DNA of 64,000 nt from Comamonas testosteroni ATCC 11996. Lineage in GTDB: Bacteria > Pseudomonadota > Gammaproteobacteria > Burkholderiales > Burkholderiaceae_C. The notes below the pieces were generated by a model. That model saw only the letters and a list, made by a program, of their open reading frames with translations. It was not told where the DNA came from and searched no databases. Location of the stretch: positions 62,001 to 126,000 of the forward strand of contig NZ_AHIL01000041.1 of NCBI RefSeq assembly GCF_000241525.1, read 5' to 3'. Made by a program: the position numbers and the translations under genes. Below, in pieces: positions 46,685-58,166 of the stretch (position 1 is the first letter of the stretch; each line of letters begins with the position of its first letter).

Positions 46685-47332
46685 ATGGAAATGCATGCCA
46701 GCCGCCCTCTTGCCGTGAGCCAGCAGCAGGCCTGGGAGGCGCTCAACGATCCGCAAACCTTGCAGCAATGCCTGGCCGGCTGCGAGAAGTTCGAGGATGC
46801 GGGCGATGGCTCCTATGCCGTGATCATGTCCGTGAAGATCGGTCCGGTATCGGCCAAGTTCAACGGCCGGGTCACGCTGTCGGATGTGCAGCCGCCCAAG
46901 AGCTACACGATCGCCTTTGAAGGGCAGGGCGGAGTGGCCGGCTTTGGCAAAGGCCAGGCCAAGGTGGATCTGACTCCCACCGATGAGCGCCACTGCGAGC
47001 TGCAGTACGAGGTGCAGGCCCAGGTCGGCGGCAAGATTGCCCAGCTGGGCCAGCGCCTGATCGACGGTGCAGCCAAGAGCATGGCCGAGGATTTCTTTGC
47101 GCGCTTCGAAGCCTTGATGCAGCAGCGCCACGCTAGCGAGAACCCCGAAGACGAAGGCGGTTCAGAGGAGCTGGATACACGCTCCTGGGAGCACGACGCG
47201 GCTTCCACCAGCTACGCCCCGCTGGACGCCACACCTTCGGCGCCACCGCGCGAATCGTCTGGCATCCCCGTCTGGGCCTGGGGCCTGGGAGCTGTCATCG
47301 TGCTGGGCGCGCTCTGGCTGCTGACCCGCTGA
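46685..47332 (+). CDS. coxG: CoxG-type SRPBCC protein with C-terminal membrane anchor
   Basis: The product has 215 residues. The SRPBCC domain covers about 1-150 (SRPLAVSQQQAWEALNDPQTL, LAGCEKFEDAGDGSY, SAKFNGRVTL), as in carbon monoxide dehydrogenase subunit G. A Glu/Ser-rich linker leads to a single C-terminal transmembrane helix (about 193-213, IPVWAWGLGAVIVLGALWLL). CoxG is thought to recruit the Mo enzyme to the cytoplasmic membrane so that electrons reach quinone. AAAGGAGA precedes the ATG. Confidence 0.92.
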   Translation: MEMHASRPLAVSQQQAWEALNDPQTLQQCLAGCEKFEDAGDGSYAVIMSVKIGPVSAKFNGRVTLSDVQPPKSYTIAFEGQGGVAGFGKGQAKVDLTPTDERHCELQYEVQAQVGGKIAQLGQRLIDGAAKSMAEDFFARFEALMQQRHASENPEDEGGSEELDTRSWEHDAASTSYAPLDATPSAPPRESSGIPVWAWGLGAVIVLGALWLLTR

Positions 47333-47343
47333 CCTGCGCGTGA

Positions 47344-47376
47344 ATAAAAAAAGCCCCTGAGCCTGAGGCCAGGGGC
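47344..47376 (-). terminator. Terminator for the SnoaL-like gene
   Basis: GCCCCTG (47353-47359) pairs with CAGGGGC (47370-47376), and on the minus strand is followed by a run of Ts (plus A-run 47346-47352). It sits between the convergent coxG and 47397 genes. Confidence 0.8.
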
Positions 47377-47396
47377 AGGGTGCAGGTGGCTTCGCC

Positions 47397-47780
47397 TTAC
47401 TGAGGCTGGGCGTGGAAAGCCTTGTTGGCAATCTTCCAGCCCTGCTCGGTCTTGAGCAGCACAAAGTAGTCGGTAAAGGTCACGGCACCATGGAAGAGCG
47501 TGACCTTGGCCATGGCGGCCGTGCCCACGATGTCCAGGGAGTCGATGACGCGGCGACGCGTGGCTTCGTCGGCAGCAGGCGTGTTCTTGAAGCGCTGGCA
47601 GTAGAAGTCCAGATCCCAGGAAGTCAGCGGGCCTTCGCGCACGGATTCCAGCCGGGCCGTGGGCATGAAGGCTGCACGCATATGCTCGGCATTGTCTTCG
47701 GCATGGCCGCGCATGTACAGCTCCAGCGGCACGCGCACGGCGGCTTCTTCAGGGTGATTGGTCAGGCGTTCGGTGGTCAT
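47397..47780 (-). CDS. SnoaL/NTF2-like (lumazine-binding-like) protein
   Basis: The 127-residue protein has a compact cone-shaped NTF2-like fold: N-terminal helices (LELYMRGHAEDNAEHMRAAF), a beta segment around MPTARLESVREG, and a C-terminal strand pair (VTFTDYFVLLKTEQGWKIANKAFH). It belongs to the group often named putative lumazine-binding. Such proteins act as small-molecule-binding proteins, isomerases or hydrolase-like enzymes; no catalytic residue pair can be assigned. It has no signal peptide. It is divergent from the RND efflux operon. Confidence 0.8.
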   Translation of the reverse strand: MTTERLTNHPEEAAVRVPLELYMRGHAEDNAEHMRAAFMPTARLESVREGPLTSWDLDFYCQRFKNTPAADEATRRRVIDSLDIVGTAAMAKVTLFHGAVTFTDYFVLLKTEQGWKIANKAFHAQPQ

Positions 47781-48047
47781 ATGGGTTTCTCCTTGGAGCC
47801 GGATTCCCTGCGCCGCATGGCGGACGCAGCAATGGCAGTGTCAGCCGCCAAGCATGAGGCCTGAAAACACCGTCATTGCTGCTATGAAAGTCAGCACTGT
47901 TTAAGTCTCCGAATGGGGAACTTCAGCAGGTAAACCCAAGGTAAAGCGGGGGTAAATGCAGGCAAAGCCGGCGCTGCCTGACCCGGGGTTTGATTGCAAC
48001 TGGATACCATTGGCGCCAATTCAGGCTCGAAATTCCTGCGCTCAACC

Positions 48048-49805
48048 ATGTCCAGCTCATCCAAATTGCACCTCAATCGTCATTCTTTACAGCAGGGCAA
48101 GGTCCGGCCCGCGATTCTTGCCAGTGTGGTGCTCGCTGTGGCTGCCGCTGGCGGTGGCTATTGGTGGTACACGCAAAAACAGGGTGCAAGCGGTGACACG
48201 TCTGCGTCCGCAGCTCCCAAGCAGGGAGCGGGCGGGCCCGGTGCACGCGCAGGGCGCAATGGTCGCGCAGGGCCGGGCGGCCCCGGTGGCATGAGCCAGG
48301 CTCAGCCCGTGAGCGTAGGCGTGGTGGAGCAACGCGACATGCGCGTGCTCGTCAGCGCCATCGGCACCATGAATGCACGCGCCACGGCCGTGGTGCGCGC
48401 CAAGGTCTCGGGGGAGCTGCTCAAGCTGCACTTCAAGGAAGGTGACGAGGTCAAGGCGGGTCAGTTGCTGGCCGAGATCGACCCGCGCAGCTTTGCTGCC
48501 TCGCTGGCGCAGGTGCAGGGCTCTCTGGCACGCGACCAGGCCCAGCTCAAGAATGCGCAGCTGGATCTGCAGCGCTACAAGGAACTGCAGGCCCAGGACT
48601 CGATTGCCCGCCAGCAGGTCGATACCCAGGCCGCGCTGGTGCGGCAGCTGCAGGGCACGGTGGCGGCTGACCAGGGCCAGGTCGATGCGGCCAAGCTGCA
48701 GCTGAGCTATACCAGGATCACGGCGCCCATCTCGGGTCGCCTGGGCCTGCGCCAGGCCGACCTCGGCAATGTGGTCAATCCTTCTGATACCAACGGATTG
48801 GTGACGATCTCCCAGATTCGCCCCATCGACGCCGTCTTCTCCATTCCCGAAGCCCATGTCGGCACGCTGGCCCAGCAGTTGCGCGAGGGCAAGCTCATGC
48901 CCGTCGAGCTCTGGGACCGTGAGCAAAAGCAGATGCTGGCCAAGGGCCAGCTCAATGCGCTGGACAACACCATCGACACGACCACGGGCACGGTCAAGGC
49001 CAAAGCCTCGTTCGACAATGCCGAGCGCAAGCTGTTCGCGAATCAGTTCGTCAACGTCAAGCTGCAGCTGCGCCAGATCGATCAGGCGTTGGTCGTGCCC
49101 GCGAATGCGGTGCAGAACAATTTTGTCTATCTGGTCAAGCCCGACAACACGGTCACCCAGCGCAAGATCACCGTGGGCGTGACGGACGGTGACTATGTCA
49201 GCGTGCGCGGCGAGCTGGAGCCCGGCGACAAGGTGGTGACCGACGGTATCGACCGCCTGCGCGAAGGAGCCCAGGTGACGGTGGTGGACTCCGAAAAAGT
49301 CAAGAAGGTCGACCAGGCCGTGCAGGATGCCGCCAACCAGCCGCGGGGCATGATGCGAAACCTCAGTCCCGAGCAGCGTGAAAAAGTCGCCAAGATGACG
49401 CCCGAGGAGCGCAAGGAGTTCTTCCAGAAGCTGCGCGCCGAGCGCGGCGGCAATGGCGGCAATGCGGGCCCAGGCCCCCGTGGTGCGGACGCCCGTGGCG
49501 ATCAGCTGCGTGAGGCGCAGGGCAGTCCCTCCAAGCCGGACGCCAAGGCCGAAGCCAAGCCGGATGCCAAGCCTGCAGCTGGGAACGAGGCCAGGCCTCA
49601 GGCCGGCGCCGAGCGTGGTGACGGCAGCGAGGGCCGAGCCGAGAGAGCCGAGGGCCGGGGTGACCGTCCCCAGCTGACACCCGAGCAGCGCGCCAAGCTG
49701 GAGGCCCTGTCGCCCGAAGAGCGTCGCGCCTTCTTCCAGAAGCTGCGCGCCGAGCGCGAAGCCAATGGGCAGACCGGCACGGCCGCCGGCGGCACGGGCC
49801 GCTGA
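48048..49805 (+). CDS. mdtA: RND efflux periplasmic adaptor (MdtA/MuxA type) with C-terminal repeat extension
   Basis: The 585-residue membrane fusion protein has an N-terminal anchor (RPAILASVVLAVAAAGGGYWWY). The lipoyl/hairpin region begins VSGELLKLHFKEGDEVKAGQ and passes through a coiled coil to APISGRLGLRQADLGN, as in MdtA. After the barrel the protein continues about 150 residues beyond the family end. This tail contains two copies of a motif (LSPEQREKVAKMTPEER then EFFQKLRAER, and LTPEQRAKLEALSPEER then AFFQKLRAER) around a Lys/Ala/Asp-rich spacer. ATG 48048 is chosen over an upstream TTG. First gene of a four-gene pump operon. Confidence 0.92.
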   Translation: MSSSSKLHLNRHSLQQGKVRPAILASVVLAVAAAGGGYWWYTQKQGASGDTSASAAPKQGAGGPGARAGRNGRAGPGGPGGMSQAQPVSVGVVEQRDMRVLVSAIGTMNARATAVVRAKVSGELLKLHFKEGDEVKAGQLLAEIDPRSFAASLAQVQGSLARDQAQLKNAQLDLQRYKELQAQDSIARQQVDTQAALVRQLQGTVAADQGQVDAAKLQLSYTRITAPISGRLGLRQADLGNVVNPSDTNGLVTISQIRPIDAVFSIPEAHVGTLAQQLREGKLMPVELWDREQKQMLAKGQLNALDNTIDTTTGTVKAKASFDNAERKLFANQFVNVKLQLRQIDQALVVPANAVQNNFVYLVKPDNTVTQRKITVGVTDGDYVSVRGELEPGDKVVTDGIDRLREGAQVTVVDSEKVKKVDQAVQDAANQPRGMMRNLSPEQREKVAKMTPEERKEFFQKLRAERGGNGGNAGPGPRGADARGDQLREAQGSPSKPDAKAEAKPDAKPAAGNEARPQAGAERGDGSEGRAERAEGRGDRPQLTPEQRAKLEALSPEERRAFFQKLRAEREANGQTGTAAGGTGR

Positions 49806-49829
49806 GCATAGTCAAAGCCTGCGGCCATC

Positions 49830-52800
49830 ATGAATCTCTCGCGCCTCTTCATTCTCAGGCCCATCGCCACCAGCTTGCTGATGGTGGCGGTGCTGATTTC
49901 GGGCATTCTCGCCTACCGTCTGCTGCCCATCTCGGCCCTGCCCGAGGTGGATTACCCCACGATTCAGGTCACCACCCTGTATCCGGGGGCCAGCCCCGAT
50001 GTGATGACCTCCAACGTCACGGCTCCTCTGGAGCGCCAGTTCGGCCAGATGCCGGGGCTGGACCAGATGTCCTCGACAAGCTCGGGCGGTGCATCGGTGA
50101 TCAGTCTGCGCTTTGCGCTCGATATGTCCATGGATGTGGCCGAGCAGCAGGTGCAAGCCGCCATCAACGCGGGCACCAATCTGCTGCCCAGCGACCTTCC
50201 CATGCCCCCGCTCTACAGCAAGGTCAACCCGGCCGATGCGCCGGTGCTGACGCTGGCCATCAGCTCGCCTTCGCTGCCCGTCATCAAGATCAACGATCTG
50301 GTGGAGAACCGCCTCGCGCCCAAGCTCTCCCAGGTCAAGGGTGTGGGCCTGGTGGCCATTGCCGGCGCGCGCCGCCCGGCTGTGCGCATTCAGGCCAACC
50401 CGGCTGCGCTGGCCAGCTTCGGCATGACGCTGGATGATGTGCGCACCGCCATCTCTGCGGCCAACGTCAAGACCGCCAAGGGCAGCTTTGACGGCCCCAA
50501 CCGCGCATCGACCATCGATGCCAACGACCAGATGCAGTCGGCGGCCGAATACCGCAACCTCATCATCGCGTTCAAGAACGGCAACCCCGTGCGCCTGTCC
50601 GATGTGGCGCAGACCGTGGACGACGCCGAGAACACGCGTCTGGCCGCCTGGTCGGGCACGCCCGAGACCGGCTCCAAGTCGGCCGTGATCCTCAATATCC
50701 GTCGTCAGCCCGGCGCGAACGTGATCGAGACGGTCGATGCCATCAAGAACCTGCTGCCCCAGCTCAAGGAGACCCTGCCTGCCTCCATTGACGTGCAGGT
50801 GCTGACCGACCGCACAGTGACCATTCGCGCCTCGGTCAAGGACATGCAGTTCGAGCTGGCGCTGGCCATCGCCCTGGTGGTGATGGTGATCTTCCTGTTT
50901 CTGCGCAGCGCATCGGCCACGCTGATTCCCAGTGTGGCGGTGCCGCTGTCTCTGATAGGCACCTTCGGCGTCATGTATCTGGCGGGCTTTTCCATCAACA
51001 ACCTCACGCTGATGGCCCTGACCATCGCCACGGGCTTTGTGGTGGACGATGCCATTGTGATGATCGAGAACATCGCCCGCTACGTGGAAAAGGGCGAGCC
51101 GCCCATGCAGGCCGCGCTCAAGGGCGCCAAGCAGATCGGCTTCACCATCATCTCGCTGACCATCTCGCTGGTCGCAGTGCTGATTCCGCTGCTGTTCATG
51201 GGGGATGTGGTGGGACGTCTGTTCCACGAATTCGCCATCACCATGACGGTGGCGATTCTGATCTCTGCCGTGGTTTCGCTCACGCTCACCCCCATGCTGT
51301 GCGCGCGCCTGCTGCGCCACCAGCCCGAGGGCGAGAAGAATCAGGCGCAGTCCAGGGGCTTGGGCGCTGCAGTCGGGCGCTTTTTCGACAAGGTGATTGC
51401 CGGGTACGGGCGCATGCTGACCTGGGTGCTGGATCACAGCAAGCTGACCTGGCTGGTGTTCATCGCCACGCTGGTGGTCACGGTGCTGCTGTACTTCGTC
51501 GTGCCCAAGGGCTTCTTCCCCGAGCAGGATACGGGCACGATTGCCGCGACCACCGAGGCCGATCAGTCCATCTCCTTTGCCGCCATGGCCGAGCGCCAGC
51601 AGGCTTTGGCCGAGCATTTGCTCAAGGACCCGGCCGTGGCTTCCATCTCCTCGTTTATCGGCGTCGATGGAACCAATACCACGCTCAATACCGGCCGCAT
51701 CCAGATCGACCTCAAGCCCCATGCCCAGCGTGAGCGCCTGCCCGTGGTGCTCAACCGCCTGGCCGAAGACTCCCGGGCGGTGCCCGGCATCCGCCTCTAT
51801 GCCCAGCCCGTGCAGGATCTGACCATAGAGGACCGCCAGGCCCGCACGCAGTACCAGCTGCTGCTGTCCTCACCGGACATGAGTCAGCTCACGGCCAGCA
51901 CCAGGATTCTGGTGGAGCGTTTGCAGCAACTGCCCCAGCTGCTCGATGTGAGCAGCGATCTGCAGAACCAGGGTCGCCAGGCCTATGTGCAGATCGACCG
52001 CGCCCAGGCCAGCCGCCTGGGCGTGACGGTCTCGTCGGTGGACTCGGCCCTCTACAACGCTTTCGGCCAGCGCCTGATCTCCACCATCTTCACGCAGTCC
52101 AACCAGTATCGTGTGGTGCTGGAGGTGGCGCCGCAGTTCAAGATCGGGCCCGAAGCCCTGCAGAACATCTATGCCGCATCGAGCAATGGCGCACCGGTGC
52201 CGCTGTCCTCGATTGCCACGGTGAGCGAGCGCCCGATGGCGCTGGCCGTCAACCATGTGGGGCAGCTGCCTGCGGCCACCATTTCGTTCAACACCGCATC
52301 CGGCGTGTCGCTGGGTCATGCGGTGGAGGCGGCGCAGACCATCATTGCACAGCTGCGCGACGAGGGGCAGATCCCGCTGTCGGTGGATACGCAGTTCCAG
52401 GGCGCGGCGCTGGCTTTCCAGGCCTCGCTGTCCAACACTCTGCTGCTGGTTTTGGCCGCCATCATCACCATGTACATCGTGCTGGGCGTGCTCTACGAGA
52501 GCACGATTCACCCGATCACGATTCTCTCCACACTGCCGTCGGCGGGCGTGGGTGCGCTGCTGGCGCTGCTGGTGTCGGGGCTGGACCTGGACATCATCGC
52601 CATCATCGGCATCATCTTGCTGATCGGCATCGTCAAGAAGAACGCCATCATGATGATCGACTTCGCGCTGGACGCCCAGCGCGAGGAAGGCATGAATGCG
52701 CGCGACGCGATCTATCAGGCCTGTCTGCTGCGTTTCAGGCCGATTCTCATGACCACGCTGGCGGCCCTGCTGAGCGCGCTGCCCATGATGCTGGGAACGG

Positions 52801-53030
52801 GCGTGGGCAGCGAGCTGCGCCAGCCCCTGGGCGTGACCCTGGTGGGCGGCCTGCTGCTGAGCCAGTTGCTGACCCTGTTCACCACGCCGGTGATCTATCT
52901 GACCTTTGAAGGCTGGGCCGAGGGCTGGCGCACCAGGCGCGGCCTGCCGGCTGTCAAGCATGTGCCGCATTCCGAAGCCGAAGTCATGGGCGAGGCAGGC
53001 GACGGCGGCCAGGACGGGGCGCGTCCATGA
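49830..53030 (+). CDS. mdtB: RND efflux transporter, MdtB/MuxB type
   Basis: The 1066-residue inner-membrane pump has twelve transmembrane helices and two large periplasmic loops. The proton-relay aspartates are Asp406-Asp407 in [12 protein letters not shown] (helix 4), and the second half has the [15 protein letters not shown] segment. With MdtC it forms a heterotrimeric pump, exporting drugs, bile salts or organic acids in relatives. It begins 24 bases after the adaptor. It overlaps the second RND gene by 4 bases (ATGA). Confidence 0.95.
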   Translation: MNLSRLFILRPIATSLLMVAVLISGILAYRLLPISALPEVDYPTIQVTTLYPGASPDVMTSNVTAPLERQFGQMPGLDQMSSTSSGGASVISLRFALDMSMDVAEQQVQAAINAGTNLLPSDLPMPPLYSKVNPADAPVLTLAISSPSLPVIKINDLVENRLAPKLSQVKGVGLVAIAGARRPAVRIQANPAALASFGMTLDDVRTAISAANVKTAKGSFDGPNRASTIDANDQMQSAAEYRNLIIAFKNGNPVRLSDVAQTVDDAENTRLAAWSGTPETGSKSAVILNIRRQPGANVIETVDAIKNLLPQLKETLPASIDVQVLTDRTVTIRASVKDMQFELALAIALVVMVIFLFLRSASATLIPSVAVPLSLIGTFGVMYLAGFSINNLTLMALTIATGFVVDDAIVMIENIARYVEKGEPPMQAALKGAKQIGFTIISLTISLVAVLIPLLFMGDVVGRLFHEFAITMTVAILISAVVSLTLTPMLCARLLRHQPEGEKNQAQSRGLGAAVGRFFDKVIAGYGRMLTWVLDHSKLTWLVFIATLVVTVLLYFVVPKGFFPEQDTGTIAATTEADQSISFAAMAERQQALAEHLLKDPAVASISSFIGVDGTNTTLNTGRIQIDLKPHAQRERLPVVLNRLAEDSRAVPGIRLYAQPVQDLTIEDRQARTQYQLLLSSPDMSQLTASTRILVERLQQLPQLLDVSSDLQNQGRQAYVQIDRAQASRLGVTVSSVDSALYNAFGQRLISTIFTQSNQYRVVLEVAPQFKIGPEALQNIYAASSNGAPVPLSSIATVSERPMALAVNHVGQLPAATISFNTASGVSLGHAVEAAQTIIAQLRDEGQIPLSVDTQFQGAALAFQASLSNTLLLVLAAIITMYIVLGVLYESTIHPITILSTLPSAGVGALLALLVSGLDLDIIAIIGIILLIGIVKKNAIMMIDFALDAQREEGMNARDAIYQACLLRFRPILMTTLAALLSALPMMLGTGVGSELRQPLGVTLVGGLLLSQLLTLFTTPVIYLTFEGWAEGWRTRRGLPAVKHVPHSEAEVMGEAGDGGQDGARP

Positions 53031-56000
53031 GCATCTCCACGCCCTTCATCTTCCGGCCCATTGCGACCCTGCTGCTGACCATCGGCATGGCCCTGGTGGG
53101 CGGCGTGGCCTATTTCCAGCTGCCGGTGGCACCGCTGCCTCAGGTGGACTATCCAACGATTTCGGTGACCGCCAGCCTACCCGGCGCGGCGCCGGACACC
53201 ATGGCGGCCACCGTGGCCACGCCGCTGGAGCGCGCCCTGGGTGCGATTGCGGGCGTCAACGAGATGACCTCCAGCTCCAGCATGGGCAGCACGCGCATCA
53301 CGCTGCAGTTCGATCTGACGCGCACGGTGGACAGCGCAGCCCACGATGTGCAGGCCGCCATCAATGCGGCGCGCACGCTGCTGCCTTCGGGCATGCCGGG
53401 CAACCCGACCTATCGCAAGGTCAACCCGGCCGATGCGCCCATCATGATTCTGGCGCTGACGTCCGAATCCCTCACGCGCGGCCAGATGTATGACGCGGCC
53501 TCCACGGTGCTGGCGCAGAAGCTGGCCCAGGTGGAGGGCGTGGGTCAGGCATCGATCAACGGCGGCGCGCTGCCGGCCGTGCGGGTGGAGCTGGACCCGG
53601 TGCGGCTGGCCGCCAACGGCGTATCGCTGGATGCGGTGCGCACGGCCATCACCGCCACCAATGCCAACCGCCCCCTGGGCGCCGTGGAGCGTGAAGACCA
53701 CTATTGGCAGGTGGCCACCAATGACCAGGCCCGCACCGCCGCCGAGTACGCACCGCTGGTGCTGCGCTGGAACAACGGCAATGCGGTGCGGCTGTCCGAT
53801 GTGGCCGATGTCACCGACTCCGTGCAGGACATACGCAACTACGGCGTCATGAACGGCAAGCCCGCCGTGCTGCTGCAGGTGTTCAAGCAGCCCGATGCCA
53901 ACATCCTGCAGGCTGTGGACAAGGTGCGCGCCATGCTGCCCCAGCTCAGGGCCTCCATCAATCCGGCCATCGATGTCACGGTGATCTCGGACCGCACGCC
54001 CACGCTGCGCGCCTCGGTCAAGGAGGTGCAGAACGCGCTGCTGATCTCGATAGCGCTGGTCATCATGGTGGTGTTCGTCTTTCTGCGGCGGCTGCGCGCC
54101 ACGCTGATTCCGGCCGTGGCCGTTCCCGCCTCGCTGATGGGCACCTTCGGCGTCATGTATCTGTGCGGCTACACGCTGGACAACCTCTCGCTGATGGCGC
54201 TGACGGTGGCCGCAGGCTTTGTGGTGGACGATGCCATCGTGGTGCTGGAGAACGTGATGCGCCACATGGAGCGCGGCAAGACCGCCATGCAGGCGGCCAT
54301 CGAAGGCGCGCGCGAGATCGGCTTTACCGTGGTCTCCATGAGCCTGTCGCTGATTGCGGTGTTCGTGCCCATTCTGTTCATGGCCGGCATCGTGGGGCGG
54401 TTCTTTCGTGAATTTGCCGTGGTCATGTCGGCGGCGATTCTGGTCTCCATGATCATCTCGCTGACCACCACGCCCATGATGTGTGCGGCCCTGCTGCGCA
54501 CACCGGCAGAGGAGGAGCGCCGCCGCGCCGAGCGTGCCCGGCGCCCGTTCACGCGCCGCTGGGATGCCTTCTGGCTGCGCGTCTCGCTGGCCATGGATCG
54601 CTTCGAGGCGCGTGTGACGGCGCTGTACCGCCGCACCCTGGCCTGGGGTTTGCGCCACCAGCCGGTGGTACTGCTCAGTCTGGTGGCGGTCATCGGCCTC
54701 AACATCCATCTCTACCAGACCATAGACAAGGGCTTCATGCCCAGCGAGGACACGGGCCGCGTCATGGGCTTCATCCGTGCCGACCAGTCCACGTCCTTCC
54801 AGGCCATGGAGCGCCGCATCAAGCGTTTTCTCGATGTGGTGCAGCAGGATCCGGCGGTGGAGTATGTGACCGGCTTTACCGGCGGCGGCCAGGCCAATTC
54901 GGCCAATATGTTCATGTCGCTCAAGCCCATGGCCGAGCGCAAGGTGTCCAGCGACGAGGTCATCAACCGCCTGCGTGAAAAGCTCAAGGACGAACCCGGC
55001 GCGCGCCTGTTCATGATGACCCAGAGCGATGTGCGCATCGGCGGACGCCAGAGCATGTCTTCCTATCAGTACACGCTGCAGGCCGACGATACGGCCGAGC
55101 TGCGCCTGTGGGAGCCGCGCATCCGTCAGGTGCTCTCCACCCTGCCGGAGCTGACCGATGTCAACAGCGATGTGCAGGACAACGGCATGCAGACCAAGCT
55201 GGTCATAGACCGCGACCAGGCCACGCGCCTGGGCCTGACGGTGGCGCAGATCGACAACACGCTCAACGATGCCTTCGGCCAGCGCCAGGTGGGCGTGATC
55301 TACAACCCGCTCAACCAGTACCGCGTGGTGATGACGGCCTCGTCCCAGTATCTGCAAAGCCCTGAGACGCTGCGCGGCTTCTTCTTCGTCAACAGCGCGG
55401 GCCAGCAGATTCCGCTGACTGCCTTTGCCAGGATCACCACCTCGACCACGCCGCTGTCCGTGCAGCACCAGAGCGGCACGCCGGCCAGCACCGTGAGCTA
55501 CAACCTGGCGCCCAATGTCTCGCTGTCGCAGGCCAATGACGCGATCCGCAATGCCATGCTGGAGCTGGGCGTTCCGGTATCCATCCGCGGCAGCTTCAGC
55601 GGCTCGGCCGGGGCCTTCCAGCAGGCGCTGGCGGGCCAGCCCCTGCTGATTCTCGCGGCCATCATCACCATCTATCTGGTGCTGGGCATCCTCTACGAGA
55701 ACCTGGTCCACCCGCTGACGATTCTGTCCACCTTGCCTTCGGCCGGCGTGGGTGCACTGCTGGCGCTGATGTGGTTCAAGACCGAGTTCTCGCTGATCGC
55801 CTTCATCGGCGTGATCCTGCTGATTGGCCTCGTCAAGAAGAACGCCATCATGATGATCGACTTCGCGCTGGAGCGCGAGAAAGGCGGCCATGCCACGGCG
55901 GCCCAGGCCATCTATCGCGCATGCCACCTGCGTCTGCGCCCCATTCTGATGACCACCATGGCAGCCCTGTTCGGTGCGCTGCCCCTGGCCCTGGGCCGGG

Positions 56001-56200
56001 GCGACGGTGCCGAACTGCGCCAGCCCCTGGGCATTGCGATCGTGGGCGGTCTGCTGCTGAGCCAGTTGCTCACGCTCTACACCACGCCCGTGGTCTATGT
56101 GCTGCTGGACCGTGTGCGTCTGCGTGTGTTGCGCCTCTGGGCGCGCCGTCCGGCCAGAAGGCGCGGCGGCCGGGCCTCTGCCATGGCTGAGGCGAAGTGA
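53027..56200 (+). CDS. mdtC: RND efflux transporter, MdtC/MuxC type
   Basis: The 1057-residue paralogue of the upstream pump has the relay pair Asp401-Asp402 ([11 protein letters not shown]) and [16 protein letters not shown]. The cytoplasmic loop after helix 6 is unusually Arg-rich ([17 protein letters not shown]). Two different RND proteins in one operon is the hallmark of MdtBC/MuxBC heteromultimers. Its start overlaps mdtB by 4 bases. The outer-membrane channel gene follows. Confidence 0.95.
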   Translation: MSISTPFIFRPIATLLLTIGMALVGGVAYFQLPVAPLPQVDYPTISVTASLPGAAPDTMAATVATPLERALGAIAGVNEMTSSSSMGSTRITLQFDLTRTVDSAAHDVQAAINAARTLLPSGMPGNPTYRKVNPADAPIMILALTSESLTRGQMYDAASTVLAQKLAQVEGVGQASINGGALPAVRVELDPVRLAANGVSLDAVRTAITATNANRPLGAVEREDHYWQVATNDQARTAAEYAPLVLRWNNGNAVRLSDVADVTDSVQDIRNYGVMNGKPAVLLQVFKQPDANILQAVDKVRAMLPQLRASINPAIDVTVISDRTPTLRASVKEVQNALLISIALVIMVVFVFLRRLRATLIPAVAVPASLMGTFGVMYLCGYTLDNLSLMALTVAAGFVVDDAIVVLENVMRHMERGKTAMQAAIEGAREIGFTVVSMSLSLIAVFVPILFMAGIVGRFFREFAVVMSAAILVSMIISLTTTPMMCAALLRTPAEEERRRAERARRPFTRRWDAFWLRVSLAMDRFEARVTALYRRTLAWGLRHQPVVLLSLVAVIGLNIHLYQTIDKGFMPSEDTGRVMGFIRADQSTSFQAMERRIKRFLDVVQQDPAVEYVTGFTGGGQANSANMFMSLKPMAERKVSSDEVINRLREKLKDEPGARLFMMTQSDVRIGGRQSMSSYQYTLQADDTAELRLWEPRIRQVLSTLPELTDVNSDVQDNGMQTKLVIDRDQATRLGLTVAQIDNTLNDAFGQRQVGVIYNPLNQYRVVMTASSQYLQSPETLRGFFFVNSAGQQIPLTAFARITTSTTPLSVQHQSGTPASTVSYNLAPNVSLSQANDAIRNAMLELGVPVSIRGSFSGSAGAFQQALAGQPLLILAAIITIYLVLGILYENLVHPLTILSTLPSAGVGALLALMWFKTEFSLIAFIGVILLIGLVKKNAIMMIDFALEREKGGHATAAQAIYRACHLRLRPILMTTMAALFGALPLALGRGDGAELRQPLGIAIVGGLLLSQLLTLYTTPVVYVLLDRVRLRVLRLWARRPARRRGGRASAMAEAK

Positions 56201-56276
56201 GATGAATATGCCAGCACAGTTTTTGAATCAAATCGGCTTCAACCTCAATCAGGGTAAGCGTAAGAAGCTCACTTTT

Positions 56277-57779
56277 ATGAAGAATTCTCCCCGGGCACTG
56301 CCCCGCTGGATGCCGCGTCTGCTGCCGCTTGCCACGGCGCTGGCGCTGGCGGCCTGTTCCACCCAGCCCGCCTATCAGCCGCCCCGGCTGGATGTGCCGG
56401 CCCGGTTCAAGGAGGCCACGCCTGAGGCGGCGCAGTTCGGCATCTGGCAACCGGCGCAGAGCTCGGCGGCCAGCCCGGCCGCGGCAGTGCCAGACCAGTG
56501 GTGGACGGTGTATGGCGACAGCACGCTGGATCAGCTGCAGCAAGCGGCAGCCGCAGGCAATCCCAGCGTGGAGCAGGCCGTGGCTCGTCTGCGCTCGGCC
56601 CAGGCCGCCGTCGCCAGTAGCCGCGCCGCGCAATTGCCCACGCTCAGCACCACGGGCAGCGGCTCGCGTGCCTTGACCGGCGGCGGCACCTACAGCAACA
56701 CCAACGGCGAGAACGTGGCGCGCAGCGGCAGCATCAACAACAACTTCTCGCTGGGCCTGAGCGCTAGCTGGGAGCTGGATCTCTGGGGAAAGCTCTCGGG
56801 CGCGGTGGACGCCAGCCGCGCTTCGGCCCAGGCCAGTGCCGACGATCTGGCTGCTGCCCGTCTGTCGGCCCAGGCATCGGTGGCCCAGACTTATTTCTCG
56901 CTGCGTGCCGCCGAGGCGCAGATGAAGTATCTGCAGGAGAGTCTGGAGGCTTACCAGCAAAGCCTGAAGCTCACGCAGAACCGCTACCAGGCGGGCGTGG
57001 TGTCGTCGGCCGATGTGGCCCAGGCCCAGTCCCAGTACAAGAGCACCCAGGCCAGCCTGCTGGAGGCCAGCATCACGCGTGCCCAGTACGAGCATGCGTT
57101 GGCGGCCTTGCTGGGCAAGGCTCCGGCCAATTTCAGCCTGCCGGTGACCGGCCACCTGCCGACGCCGCCTGCAGTGCCTGAGATGCTGGCCTCCACCTTG
57201 CTGGAGAGGCGCCCCGACATCGCTGCTGCCGAGCGCCGCGTGGCCATGGCCAATGCGCAGATCGGCGTCGCGCGTGCGGCCTATTTCCCCTCGCTGACCT
57301 TGTCGGCATCGACCGGCTATCGCAACTCCGTGCTCTCCGATCTGCTCAATGCACCGAATCTGTTCTGGTCGCTGGGCCCGGCCCTGGCCATGAGTCTGTT
57401 TGACGGCGGCGCGCGTTCGGCGGCCGTGGAATCGGCCCGTGCCGCGCTGGACCTGAATGCCGCCACCTACAAGCAGACCGTGCTGACGGCGCTGCAGGAG
57501 GTGGAGGACAACCTGGTCGCCGCCGTCAATCTGGCGCAGGAGGAGCAGGTGCAGACCGAGGCCCTGGCCGCAGCTCAGAAATCGCTGACCGTGGCCAACA
57601 ACCAGTACCAGGCCGGCATCGTGGCCTATCTGAATGTGCTCTCGGCCCAGACGACGGTGCTCAGCGCCCAGAACAGCCTCAACAGCGTCAGAAACCGCAG
57701 GCTGACGGCCGTGAACACCTTGCTCAAGAATGTGGCAGGGCGCTGGGAGTCGCTGGATGCGGGGCAGCGCAAAGAGTGA
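56277..57779 (+). CDS. Outer-membrane efflux lipoprotein (NodT/OprM family)
   Basis: The 500-residue TolC-like channel has a lipoprotein signal ending ATALALAAC-ST, so the ATG at 56277 (MKNSPRALP) is preferred. An in-frame ATG at 56202 would give an unusually long leader. Two homologous halves are present, each with the outer-membrane efflux helices (VEQAVARLRSAQAAVASSRA; LERRPDIAAAERRVAMANAQ). It supplies the third component for the pump, as OpmB does in MuxABC-OpmB. Confidence 0.92.
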   Translation: MKNSPRALPRWMPRLLPLATALALAACSTQPAYQPPRLDVPARFKEATPEAAQFGIWQPAQSSAASPAAAVPDQWWTVYGDSTLDQLQQAAAAGNPSVEQAVARLRSAQAAVASSRAAQLPTLSTTGSGSRALTGGGTYSNTNGENVARSGSINNNFSLGLSASWELDLWGKLSGAVDASRASAQASADDLAAARLSAQASVAQTYFSLRAAEAQMKYLQESLEAYQQSLKLTQNRYQAGVVSSADVAQAQSQYKSTQASLLEASITRAQYEHALAALLGKAPANFSLPVTGHLPTPPAVPEMLASTLLERRPDIAAAERRVAMANAQIGVARAAYFPSLTLSASTGYRNSVLSDLLNAPNLFWSLGPALAMSLFDGGARSAAVESARAALDLNAATYKQTVLTALQEVEDNLVAAVNLAQEEQVQTEALAAAQKSLTVANNQYQAGIVAYLNVLSAQTTVLSAQNSLNSVRNRRLTAVNTLLKNVAGRWESLDAGQRKE

Positions 57780-57842
57780 GCGCGTCGTGCAGGCTTGTGG
57801 TCTGGGTTACAACGGTGGCTCTGTTGTTGTGAAGATCAAACC

Positions 57843-58166
57843 ATGAGCATTGCTGTTTTCTACCTGCGCAATTCCGAGTCCGAGGGCCAGACACCGGTCT
57901 GGCAGCCGCAATGCCGGGCCTTCTCCGATGCGCAGATGAGCGAGGCGCTGGCCCTGTGCCAGCAACTGCGCAAGGACGAGCGCCATGCCCATGTGGTGAT
58001 TTCGTCGGAGTTGCGCGATATGGTCGGGCCTGTGGGCGTGTCTGCGGTCGAGGACGGCAAGACGCCCGACGGAGTGGACTATCAGTGGAGCAAGGCCGGG
58101 CGTGCCGGGGCCAGTCGCAGAAATGCGGCCGAGCCGCCCAGGCAGCGCCAGGATATGGATTGCTAG
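57843..58166 (+). CDS. Hypothetical protein
   Basis: A 107-residue small cytosolic protein (MSIAVFYLRNSESEGQTP...HVVISSELRDMVGPVGVSAV) ending with a basic, disordered tail. I do not recognise a domain. It follows the channel gene by 63 bases on the same strand but probably outside the pump function. It overlaps the convergent SRPBCC gene by 4 bases. Confidence 0.7.
   Translation: MSIAVFYLRNSESEGQTPVWQPQCRAFSDAQMSEALALCQQLRKDERHAHVVISSELRDMVGPVGVSAVEDGKTPDGVDYQWSKAGRAGASRRNAAEPPRQRQDMDC

Noticed and set aside
53177-55927. Long minus-strand frame opposite the second RND gene
   Set aside because: Shadow; the opposite strand encodes a complete RND transporter.
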